Below, piece by piece: positions 19,201 through 25,471 of a stretch of DNA of 25,471 nucleotides. Below the pieces are notes generated by a model that was given only the letters and a program-made list of their open reading frames with translations, did no database searches and was not told the DNA's origin. This DNA is from Saccoglossus kowalevskii (lineage: Eukaryota; Hemichordata; Enteropneusta; Harrimaniidae), in the NCBI RefSeq assembly GCF_000003605.2, contig NW_003145285.1, positions 163,546-189,016 of the forward strand. The letters are read 5' to 3'. The translations under genes and the position numbers were made by a program. How positions within the stretch are numbered: position 1 is the stretch's first letter; every line of letters begins with the position of its first letter.

Positions 19201-22200
19201 CTATCAAGGTTGAAATAATGAATCACACAAGCATTGACAATGTACAATTGTAACTTGGTATTACTGGTAGTCAATCTCAGTGTTCAATACAAGTCACATC
19301 CCTACCAAAAGGGCTCCATGCATCACCTGCATGCAGTATGACTGGAAGCACATACACTGACAAAATGTAGTGATTATAAGAAACTAGCATAGCATGACCC
19401 CCCCCCCCCCAATACAAAGTTTGAATGAAACAAGTCATTGTCAATGACAAGTCCCCGTCCAGTTTTTAGTGAATGTCTACATTGGTTCCAAATAATTATT
19501 TACACGCATGTGACAGACATGATACAAAGTGGAACCACTTTATTTGTGTCACTCTTTCCTTTATTTTGTCCATGACATTCATAATGCACTTCTAGCATGA
19601 AAATGACAATCGGCCATTTTGAATCAGATTTTAAAACAGATGCATGTGCAAATGTATTACATGATATATGTGTAAAGTTTGAACATAATCAGTCCAGCAA
19701 TGTTGATAATATGGCTCCAAAAACAGCATTTTGTTAAAAACAAAATGGCCATCAGTCAGCCATTTTGATTCAAATCTGAAAAAAAAAATGATGAGGACCC
19801 ATTATATTTAATGGACATACACAGTTTGAACATAATATGTCCCATGCACGACTGAGATCCAGTTCTGGAATGGCAGAAATGCAGGATTTTTAGTGTGAAG
19901 ACAGCGTACAGTTCGATTCATGTACGATTGGAATACAATGGACATACAATTGATACTCCCATTGGAATACCTACCTATAGTTCACGCAAATGTATATAGC
20001 AATTTGCGCCAATTTAACAATATTTTTTTGCGAGAAAATAGGAATCAATTTAGTGTTTTTCACAAGCATCAAGGTTATAAATACTTTCATAATGTGCATG
20101 ACAGTTGTTTGACTTGTCTACAAATGCACAGAAGGTCAAAGGGCAAAGAATATAAATAAAAACATCGTCAATGTCCTTGTTTCAAATATTTTAGTTTTTT
20201 ACCAATGAGTGGTGATAATTTGAGACTATATTTTTTTTTACATGTTATTCATGTTCTTTTAAACATATTTTTGCGTATTTCGTGTATTTCTATTTCTATT
20301 TTATATCTACACTTCCAATGTGAGCGAGACTGTGACTATTTATAACCATGATTTTCACCAAAAAAATTGGTTAACCTCTATCTTTCTACACAAAAATATT
20401 GCTATATATAAACATTTGTGTAAATTATAAGTATTTCAATCTTACATCTATTGTACGCCAATCATATGTCAATCATACGTGAATCAAATCGCACACACAC
20501 TTGTTGATTTCGAAAAATTTTTAGCACTAAAATGGCCACAATTCAGCCATCTTGAATATGATCATGAAACAAATACATGTGTTTATATATGATATTATGT
20601 GTGATGTACGTGTAAAGTTTGAATGTGATTGATCAAAGCATGTCAGAGATATGACCCTAAAACTGCAAATGGATGCACATAGGCAAAATTACAAGTCCCC
20701 ATTTTTCAGACTATGCGCGCCCAGGGACTAATTAACCTGTTCATCCCGGAGAAGTATTTCTGAAAGTACATACTACAATCAAACCTGTCTATAAAGGACA
20801 GTCAGTGGACTGAGGCAAACTGTCCTTTACAGACAGGTGGAGGTGGTCTAATTTATTTATTCAACCATGAATATAAATTAGGGCGGATATTTTAAGGGAG
20901 ATCATAAGCAAAGCATAAAAACAAACCTACACATTGTACAATGAATAGATCTCTTTTAATAAAAGTCACTTATTTTCATCTGGATAATTACACAGCTTTA
21001 CCTTTTTACTACAAATTATATCATGTACAATCACTGAAACCAAAATTGCCGTGTTTGAAAAAACAAACAAACAAGCATTAAAAATGAAGAAGCATTGGTA
21101 ATAAACAAAATTTACCAAATTCATAACAATTGCTCCAACTCTCGGTGTTGAATCAGTAAGTCAAACGAACTGGAAATGAAACATGATGATCGTTCACGCA
21201 GTTATACAGTTTTTTGTTGCAAGCATCGACGTGTCAAAACTGCCCAAACGAAACGAATTTTCTCGTTTATAAAAAAAAGAGCATCAAAATAAAAAACATC
21301 TTTCGTTGAGAATAACCCCGAGATGACCCCTCAGTAACAATACGTTTTGCCCATGCGCTAGCTTCATTAGCATAATTTATAACGATCAACAACAAACAAC
21401 ATGGCGGCTTAAATAAGTCGGATTTTGCAATCCCGCGATGAAAACGAAATAAACAAATGTTTTATTATTTTGTTTGGATATTTCATGTCGACAAGGTAAA
21501 TAAAACATCTCTCATTTAATAAAACTGGTTAATTTTTCTTGTTTTCGAGATGGAGGAATTTGCTCTTCATGTGCGAGACAGTCCACAGAAGTGATGCTGG
21601 CCGGCTGGGGAACGATAGTATAGTACCGATCGGATACAAGCTAGTTTTTCATTTCAAACTTTGTTTTAATTTGTTATTAAAATCTTTCCAGTCTACAGAA
21701 GTTACTTTCAGATGATATTCAACTTTTTTTTTTACTTTTTCGCAACTTCACAAACCAATTTGCGATGGTCACCCCTGTCTATTAGCCCTAAAGAATGCGT
21801 ACTCTGTAATCTGAACGTAACATATGGCCACTTTCCTGTTAGCGATTAGCAAGTAGCTATTGTCTTTTTGCTGAGACCGTCTGATGGAAATGTTGGTGGT
21901 CGTTATACAAAGGTTAAAGGGTGAATAGGTCTACAATAGGGTGGTCGCTGGTCGCTTTGGACAGGTGGTCGCTATATCCAGTGTCTTTAACATGTAAATT
22001 GCGAAGGGACTGTACTAAGGCTGTCGCTATGAGCAGGTGGCCGCTCTGCACAGGTGGTCGTTAACACAGGTTTGACGAGTTACCCAATTCACGCGAGCCA
22101 CAATAAACATTGTACTCTTGAATAGACGTCAGTGACTACTAAAAACCTAAATTAGACTCTTAACTTAAGCTTCAGGAAAGATTGAAATATTTGAAAAATT

Positions 22201-24786
22201 ACACCTAAACTAGAGATTTTATAGCAAATGAATAAGTAAAGCATTTTATTAGCCTTCATCAGTCAGTACTCAGTCTGATGTACAATACCGAAATGATTAG
22301 TCCCGAGATTCACACATCTCGTTGTCTTATCTGCCGTATTGCCGGGACCATGCGCTGCTACTGAAATGGCTTCTATATCACGACCCCATTTTTTCACCCA
22401 ATTAAAATTAAAAAGGTTGCAAGACAAGGTTTCAAACATCACTGTCAAAAAGACATCTTGACACGCTGGCTGCGTGACAGTGTAAACAAAACTCTGTCCA
22501 ATAAAAACGCTACAAAATGTCGACTTTGTATCGACTTGTTGGACATTCCACATACAATAAAATTTGCATGTCGAGTGTCGGCCTGAATTCAGTGGTTTGC
22601 CAGACCCATAAGGCTTCGTTTTGTTAGTGATTGCTAGCAACGACTTAAAATAATTGTTCGTCGTGAATAGTTTGTGCATCACAATGATTTTTTTATTTTG
22701 CGATTATTTACAACTGATGTACTGGGTAATTTGTAATGACACAGAATGTCATTTATATGTCCCTTAAACAGCCACGGTTGACACGAGTCTATGACTGCAC
22801 ATCTGGTGATCTGGTGGATATTCTAATTGCTTTACATCGCATTTACGTGCATGTGTAAAACAACACCTTTGTTGAGAGAGTGACGGGAAAAATCGGGCGA
22901 TTTCCTCACTGGACGAACTGCTAATTTGAATCGAATTATTTGAGTGGCCGAATTGATTGAGTTTTTATGGTATGTTTTAAGCAGACCCGTGAATTCTCAA
23001 TGGAAGCAGAATTAGTTATTCTGGGGTTTTCCAAAATTGTAAGCAAATATATAGCAAATGAATTTTCCTTTTTAGTGACAAATGCACAGTGTCAAATTAG
23101 AATTAATTTCCTTGTTTCAAAGATGAAATTAAATTTATAGTGTCAGCCAGCTAGCTAGCTAGCCATCATGTATTGTTCATTGCATCAGCTGTTAATATAA
23201 TAAACCAACCCAAGCCTTGGAGCCTAGATTAAGGCAGGATACAAAGGAATATACACATACGGATTTTAAATGTATACAAAGAGGTGGGGAAGGGGTACCA
23301 ATTAATTAATTTATCAAAGTTACTTATGGGAGTGGTAAGGTTAACCTGTACAAAATTTATTATTTATCTCAGTATAGATATTTCTGCTAATTCATATGAA
23401 CATGTAAAATAACAATAGAACTCTTTGTTTTCTTGCAAAATTTGTGAACTTAAAGTGCTAGTGAAATGCCTGCCAACAGATTTGTTTTGGTTTTTTTGGT
23501 TTATATTGCACTGAAATGGGCATTTGTTTTTAAAAAATAAATAAAAATTAAATAGTAGTCAAGATCAATCAAATAAGGAGTACATTTCTGACAAATAAAT
23601 AGTGATTCTATTTTATTTCCGCGATTATTAAACAGTTGGTATAGCAACATTACATTGCAACATGCATAGCCAATTAAGAATAAGGTTTATACTCAGAAAA
23701 CAAGAAGTCTTGTTTCACTCCAAACTATCATGATAAAAGTTCATCAGAAATCTAATTTTACACAACAAGCTGGTGATCTTACACATCAAGTATTACACAC
23801 TGAATATATGTACTATGGCAGTAATTTAGGATCACAATAACAAAAGTCAGACACAGAGCAAATAGTCGTTTTTATCTCTTTCTCTGCGAGACGACATTTT
23901 ATTGTTAATTGTAGGTATAACTATCTCTCAGTGATATTTAAATTCAGTAAATACAGTGTACAGCAATCGTCTGTACCGAAGTTGTATGTACTTCACGGTT
24001 TTCTATAGTATACTGGGTTTATATAAGCCTAACTTATAGCCTAACAAATTCCTGTTGCAAGTGCCCCTGGGGTTGGGTTATCCAAACTACACACACTTTT
24101 GTTTTATTTGGTCCTATCCCAGCTCTGGAACCCCTACAATGTAGGGTGTGCAAATGACTACAGTGCACACGAATACAAAGGTCCGACTACAATGATCATC
24201 AGGGTATATGCAATCGTGTAAAATACTACAAGTCAGCTGAATAATCTTATTGGCATATCTAGGGATACCGCCCCGCCCACCTTCAAGATGGCGCCAACGG
24301 ATTACCATCTTAACCACGTGACCAGGCTGAAATATTACGTGCAAGTACGCGATCTCCGGCGATTCCCGTTCAAATACATAATAACCACGTGTAACAATAA
24401 CAACAAAGCACTGTACACAATCACCGTGGTCAAGTGTTATCAGTCGAGTGTCGCAAGATTTGAACCAGGTTTGCTTTATTGCAATACTTAAGGAGAACCG
24501 TCGCTAGCAAATGAGAATTGTAAAAGAACAGGTCAGGTTCGTCCGTTAAATGAGTTTCACTGGCTCACTTGACCTCTAACCAATCGAGCGTAAAACGTTT
24601 GATTTTCTTTAACCGTACCTTGGCAATCACGGCGATGTACCTTTTGGTAAAACCATCAATATCCGTGAGGGTTCGATATGCATGCGTAACTGACAGGATG
24701 TTTTCTACAGCTTGGCGAAATAGGCTATTTGCGTTCCAAATCTCCTGGTCCTCTTCAAAACGCTCTTCAGCGTCGTTGTCCGCCAT
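8105..24786 (-). CDS. Large nuclear protein with ZNF292/RLF/ZNF654-type N-terminal region, no zinc fingers (six exons, ~2055 aa)
   Basis: Exons in order: 24786-24619, 17911-17772, 16468-16254, 16160-15958, 15644-15342 and 13243-8105. All introns are GT-AG and phases agree (0,2,1,0,0), giving 2055 residues and a TAG stop. Residues 1 to about 475 align by eye, in order, with the N-terminal region of vertebrate ZNF292 and RLF: AWTNPALVKIV (family VWKNPVLCTIL), QEGPRLMSQRIKML (family FEGPILLDMRIKHL), LAKCCADHPKLG (family LAKLCSDHPEIG), then DLFKDSAMTYYML and LPSTMRAKL. The remainder is S/T/N/D/E/K-rich and probably disordered, with SIM-like motifs (about 550-880), 32-residue repeats (about 1191-1629), basic clusters (about 1817-1846) and a C-terminal segment around VPGIATYIKRGKTRQYKW. 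I see no C2H2 finger. Vertebrate relatives are DNA-binding zinc-finger proteins, so a nuclear chromatin role is inferred. Orthology versus lineage-specific paralogy is undecided. Confidence 0.85.
8735..8825 (-). other. Basic NLS-like cluster (residues ~1817-1846)
   Basis: Reads KKGTKRKKRVRKNR followed by SKARKKNRKK. Dense K/R runs separated by a short spacer fit a bipartite nuclear localisation signal and possibly nucleic-acid contact. More K/R-rich motifs follow at RKRSRVSVNSNSKRSK. Confidence 0.7.
9388..10700 (-). repeat. Coding tandem array: thirteen 32-residue (96-bp) units in a 288-bp higher-order repeat
   Basis: Type units are NDITACVNSQDEPIPVQKNH (type A, ending NNKTLVT), NEIATCANSQDEP (type B, ending KNSKTSET) and NDFAASANSRDKSVPVRKNR (type C, ending KNRKALKT). 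Their order from the N-terminus is roughly C, A, unclear, B, C, A, B, C, A, B, C, A, B, followed by a decayed end. Unit 2 lacks two residues; units 1-4 are the most diverged. The identical word GTAGCAATCTC at 9462, 9750 and 10038 shows the exact 288-bp period. The frame is kept throughout, so the array is translated. No known domain recognised; the units are polar, with conserved NSQDE or NSRDK. Confidence 0.95.
12520..12630 (-). other. Acidic SUMO-interacting-motif-like sequences (residues ~550-582)
   Basis: DVVVHDAKSSDDE and, shortly after, DIVVVDGDDDL (residues 573-582). Both have a short hydrophobic core of V/I flanked by D, E or S, which is the standard SIM pattern. Further weaker candidates in the same tail are MVIVD (741-745), LCIVDEV (812-818), INVVDS (831-836) and FIVSD (872-876). 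Functional binding is inferred from pattern only. Confidence 0.45.
12836..13243 (-). other. End of the conserved helical region (residues ~344-479)
   Basis: Residues from LLKEVTEVVAE to LLSLLDIQGT. Hydrophobic periodicity suggests helices. The D-L-x3-x-A...L-x-P...P-x2-S-x-R-x3-L...W-x6-L-x-LL landmarks match the last part of the ZNF292/RLF N-terminal region. Low-complexity sequence begins immediately afterwards, at SQGNKSKPKTVKGKNSS. Confidence 0.75.
13320..13520. repeat. Dispersed repeat family, degenerate copy
   Basis: Contains GTTTGAACATGATCAG and, further on, GCATGTCAGAAATAGGGCTCC and AAAACAAAATACTCCATC. The same words in the same order appear near 19678-19760 (GTTTGAACATAATCAGTCC, ATGGCTCCAAAAACA, AAAACAAAATGGCCATC) and near 20617-20670. 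It is an old interspersed repeat of unknown class. Confidence 0.55.
13624..13740. mobile_element. TTAA-bordered short inverted-repeat element (117 bp)
   Basis: Begins TTAAAGCGCGGTGGTCGT and ends, read inverted, TTAAAGGGCCACAGTCGTAG. The right arm, inverted, continues as GCGTCTTGTTCGATATGGGA. A related fragment at 25051-25114 carries TAAAGGGCGGTGGTCGTCGC and GCGTCCTGTTTCATATATGG, intermediate between both arms, so this is a dispersed family. TTAA borders suggest a piggyBac-type MITE, but the two arms are imperfect. Confidence 0.5.
14677..14977. other. Assembly gap (301 N)
   Basis: Run of 301 undetermined bases inside intron 5. Apparent ORFs across it are artefacts. Confidence 1.
15342..15644 (-). 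CDS. Exon 5 of the ZNF292/RLF-like gene
   Basis: The acceptor is TTTTCTCATAG and the donor is AAGT|GTAAGT; 101 codons in phase 0. It reads LDSKSCCEILDLVKIFRNVD, then LALLMYWERKKPCDCVQDLS and VWFDAQINHCKED. This is collinear with the ZNF292 stretch running from DCKDALEMICNL to FWSKLQQR. All-helical character is likely. Confidence 0.88.
15645..15957. other. Intron 4 of the large minus-strand gene
   Basis: 313 bp between GT-AG boundaries. Holds ACAAGTCATTGTCAATGACA (about 15715-15735), which recurs at about 19430-19450 followed by AGTCCC in both places. Part of a dispersed repeat. Confidence 0.65.
15958..16160 (-). CDS. Exon 4 of the ZNF292/RLF-like gene
   Basis: The acceptor is CACTCTACAG and the donor is GAG|GTAAGT. 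It encodes AFGFVSQEGPRLMSQRIKML, then ALHLAKCCADHPKLGK and FFRMAVYLMCKQQYWQ. This is the most clearly conserved block: EGP-x8-RIK-x-L and LAK-x-C-x-DHP-x2-G are shared with ZNF292 and RLF. Confidence 0.92.
16254..16468 (-). CDS. Exon 3 of the ZNF292/RLF-like gene
   Basis: The acceptor is TTATTTGCAG and the donor is GAAG|GTAACT. It completes an aspartate codon from exon 2, then reads YIEKLILHEGYEILLP and later DRFKVCADLVMSAWTNPALV. The W-x-NPxL motif is a recognisable family feature. It ends after MEEE in phase 1. Intron 3 downstream is only 93 bp. Confidence 0.88.
16469..17771. other. Intron 2 of the large minus-strand gene
   Basis: 1303 bp. Contains MITE copy 2 (16523-16726); a hairpin with perfect 10-bp arms, AGGCTATAAT at 16961-16970 and ATTATAGCCT at 16989-16998; and two related passages 144 bp apart (ATACCAAGTTTCAAAATGAT at 17461 and ATACCAAATTTCAAAATGAA at 17605). 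No exon seen; the 68-codon minus ORF at 17068 is unsupported. Confidence 0.65.
16523..16726. mobile_element. Palindromic MITE-like element, copy 2 (204 bp)
   Basis: Starts TACTGTGGAATACTTTATTT and ends ATAAAATATTTTACAGTA; the ends are inverted repeats. Same orientation and architecture as the copy at 7286-7488. It preserves the AGCGAAAA and TCCAGCGAATAT motifs better than copy 1. Confidence 0.75.
17772..17911 (-). CDS. Exon 2 of the ZNF292/RLF-like gene
   Basis: The acceptor is TTGTTTAG (minus strand) and the donor is TTGA|GTAAGT. Starts in phase 0 with EFYTCPPVSVSQQFYL and ends in phase 2 within VD. FNLLELSDKL corresponds to the hydrophobic helix after the conserved RPYLTSECE-type segment in ZNF292. 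Shorter than the usual ORF cut-off; found by phase and homology to the family. Confidence 0.8.
18052..18495. repeat. Tandem duplication, two copies of 222 bp
   Basis: Copy 1 is 18052-18273 and copy 2 is 18274-18495, head to tail. They are nearly identical; visible differences are CTCCGCAGTG/CTCCCCAGTG and a cluster of changes in CACCACGCCCTT/CGCTGCGCCCCT. Each copy contains a hairpin, GTCAATCA...TGATTGAC, and the word GCATGGCCATGGCATG. The divergence is small, so the duplication is recent. It lies about 140 bp upstream of exon 2 on the transcribed strand. Confidence 0.95.
19375..19810. repeat. Dispersed repeat family, longest copy
   Basis: Begins near AAACTAGCATAGCATGACC plus a C-run (19398-19410), then ACAAGTCATTGTCAATGACA, GGCCATTTTGAATCAGAT, GTGTAAAGTTTGAACATAAT and ATGGCTCCAAAAACAGC. 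Parts recur at 13320-13520, about 14492, about 15715 and 20520-20700. No coding region. It could be a decayed retroelement or a non-autonomous element. Confidence 0.5.
19892..20501. mobile_element. Fold-back element: long imperfect inverted repeat (~610 bp)
   Basis: The left arm at 19914-19970 (CGATTCATGTACGATTGGAA ... ATTGGAATAC) matches the inverted right arm at 20486-20431 (TGATTCACGTATGATTGACA ... ATTGAAATAC) at about two thirds to three quarters of positions with one gap. Similarity continues inward: CACGCAAATGT...ATATAGCAAT against CACAAATGTTT...ATATAGCAAT, and a shared GGTTATAAATA (20073-20083, inverted at 20347-20337). The centre is near 20200. The ORF of 79 codons inside is a by-product. 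Outer limits are approximate. Confidence 0.65.
20520..20720. repeat. Dispersed repeat family, further copy
   Basis: Contains ATTCAGCCATCTTGAATATG, GTGTAAAGTTTGAATGTGAT and AAAGCATGTCAGAGATATGA, the same order of words as at 19610-19710. The fold-back element lies between this copy and the previous one and may have inserted into a tandem pair. Confidence 0.5.
20779..22075. mobile_element. TIR-bounded region, possible DNA transposon or composite (1.3 kb)
   Basis: The left end is TCAAACCTGT (20779-20788) and the right end is its exact inverse, ACAGGTTTGA (22066-22075). Beside both ends are related subrepeats: GGACAGTC...GACTGAGGCAAACTGTCC with GACAGGTGGAGGTGGTC on the left, and several GACAGGTGGTCGCTATA-type units on the right (about 21938-22065). 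The middle has no transposase and includes a CAACATGGCGGC motif at 21399-21410. It could be one non-autonomous element or two related elements flanking unrelated sequence. Confidence 0.5.
24284..24391. promoter_or_regulatory. YY1-like site and two CCACGTG E-boxes in a GC-richer block
   Basis: TTCAAGATGGCGCCAACG at 24282-24299 matches the AAGATGGCG core typical of YY1. TAACCACGTGACC (E-box 24314-24320) and TAACCACGTGTAAC (24385-24391) follow. The block stands out from AT-rich surroundings and lies about 230-330 bp inside intron 1 after exon 1. A + strand ORF of 67 codons starts at the ATG of the YY1-like word, but no family similarity is seen. It may be an intronic enhancer or an antisense promoter. 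Confidence 0.35.
24619..24786 (-). CDS. Exon 1 (start codon) of the ZNF292/RLF-like gene
   Basis: Begins MADNDAEERFEEDQEI and ends IAVIAK, followed by the donor AAG|GTACGG. The ATG at 24786-24784 lies in CCAAGATGGCGGAC, a strong Kozak context that also resembles a YY1 site. The frame stays open upstream to another ATG at 24942, which would add 52 residues with no recognisable similarity. I prefer the inner start because its context is stronger and an acidic N-terminus is plausible. The segment LFRQAVENILSVTHAY aligns with the FCQTLLEYA-type helix of the family. Confidence 0.75.
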
Positions 24787-24960
24787 CTTGGCAAGTTCGC
24801 AGACCACGTGATGCAACCGTTTACGTTGGGACGAGATCTGCAGCGCACTATGTTCTTTTGTCACAGGATTGTCAAATGAAGCCAATAATTTGAAAAGCAG
24901 TCCAGTTTTACATTTGATGGCGCTGTTTCGATGAATAAACAAGAAAATGGTGGAGTCAAT
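24787..24960 (-). promoter_or_regulatory. 5' leader / core promoter region of the large minus-strand gene
   Basis: Immediately upstream of the chosen ATG. It contains CCACGTG at 24804-24810 and GC-richer sequence. AAGATGGCGGAC over the start codon is the YY1-type word often found just downstream of TSSs of housekeeping genes. No TATA box at a suitable place; the true TSS cannot be set from sequence. Confidence 0.35.
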
Positions 24961-25471
24961 TTTTAAAAATTGCCTTCAATGTTCGTCATAAAAACAAGAA
25001 GTTGTATTTTTCCAACACGAGATGGCAGTGTTGTAGTCTGCCTCACTATGTAAAGGGCGGTGGTCGTCGCGCCGCGTCCTGTTTCATATATGGGACTCAT
25101 AGTGACGTATACAAAATATATATCTATGAATTCCAATGGTTGAATGCATCCAGTCAATCAATGAGCACAGTGCCCATCGACGGCAAAGTTCCAGTGATAT
25201 TTAATCAGCCAATAGAAACCAACTGTTTCAGTTTGACTTGTAAAATTTATAAATAATTATAAAAATGAGAGTATTGTATTTACCCATTAGCTCATTATAC
25301 ATGAAAAAAAAAAAAATGTCGAGGATTGTCGTTCTCTACAAAACCTTCAGTTAAATATTTTTGACGAAAGGAGACATGTAAAGAAATGAAAATAGTCTGC
25401 ATATATATATACATTCAAAAATTATTAATGTTGTAGATATATAGTCATATTCTGCGTCTATATAATATATC
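24961..25471. other. Upstream sequence at the right edge
   Basis: AT-rich. Contains the TTAA-family fragment at 25051-25114, an A-run at about 25303-25316 and TA-rich stretches at the end. No gene supported; the 64- and 84-codon ORFs overlap the repeat fragment. Confidence 0.55.
25051..25114. mobile_element. Fragment related to the TTAA-bordered element at 13624
   Basis: TAAAGGGCGGTGGTCGTCGC, then GCGTCCTGTTTCATATATGG and GACTCATAGTGACGTATACA. It matches, in inverted orientation, the right half of the 13624-13740 element (TATGGGACTCGTAGCAACGT when inverted). No second arm seen here. Confidence 0.5.

Larger units (their letters stand above)
17912..24618. other. Intron 1 of the large minus-strand gene (6.7 kb, repeat-rich)
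   Basis: Runs from the AAG|GTACGG donor after exon 1 to the TTTAG acceptor before exon 2. No additional exon is needed: exon 1 (phase 0) joins exon 2 (phase 0), and both are collinear with the family. Repeats inside are listed separately. Regions 18500-19370 and 22080-24280 hold no supported genes apart from a TTAACCCTT-type element end at about 18916-18931 and a GCTAGCTAGCTAGC palindrome near 23150. Confidence 0.65.

Noticed and set aside
19920-20159. 79-codon + ORF
   Set aside because: It lies in the left arm of the fold-back element and has no recognisable features.
22263-22682. 139-codon minus ORF in intron 1
   Set aside because: No recognisable domain, no suitable splice junction in phase with exon 1 or 2, and the protein alignment needs no extra exon. 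Kept as unsupported.

Overview
This is an intron-rich, AT-rich window from an animal nuclear genome in draft assembly (one 301-base N gap). It shows GT-AG introns, AATAAA signals, a minisatellite, several MITE-like inverted-repeat elements and old dispersed repeats. Together with the proteins, this suggests a marine invertebrate, perhaps a non-vertebrate deuterostome or a lophotrochozoan; the species cannot be fixed from sequence alone.

Two protein genes lie tail to tail. On the + strand (775-3300) are the last four exons of importin-9 (IPO9), whose 5' part lies left of the window. Its last intron is almost entirely a 20-bp minisatellite of 36 units. On the - strand, running from a GC-richer promoter near 24.8-25 kb down to 8105, is a six-exon gene for a protein of about 2055 residues. 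Exons 1-5 and the start of exon 6 encode a helical region (residues 1 to about 475) collinear with the N-terminal region of vertebrate ZNF292/RLF/ZNF654. The rest comes from one 5.1-kb exon and is a long, low-complexity, probably disordered tail. It holds acidic SUMO-interacting-like motifs, thirteen 32-residue tandem repeats organised as a 96-residue higher-order repeat, and strongly basic NLS-like clusters. No C2H2 zinc finger is visible, although these define the vertebrate relatives. This zinc-finger-less architecture is the most unusual thing in the window.

Layout: 1-774 IPO9 intron with a CpG-rich patch; 775-3300 IPO9 exons; 3301-about 4610 IPO9 3' UTR; about 4.6-7.5 kb intergenic; about 7.5-8.1 kb 3' UTR of the large gene, carrying a TTAA-flanked MITE; 8105-13243 exon 6; 13244-15341 intron 5 with a TTAA-flanked element and the N gap; 15342-17911 exons 5 to 2; 17912-24618 intron 1 (6.7 kb), rich in repeats (222-bp tandem duplication, 0.6-kb fold-back, 1.3-kb TIR-bounded region); 24619-24786 exon 1; the rest is upstream sequence.

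The two genes have no evident functional link. IPO9 is a nuclear import receptor, and the large protein looks like a nuclear, chromatin-type factor by its basic clusters and its family.
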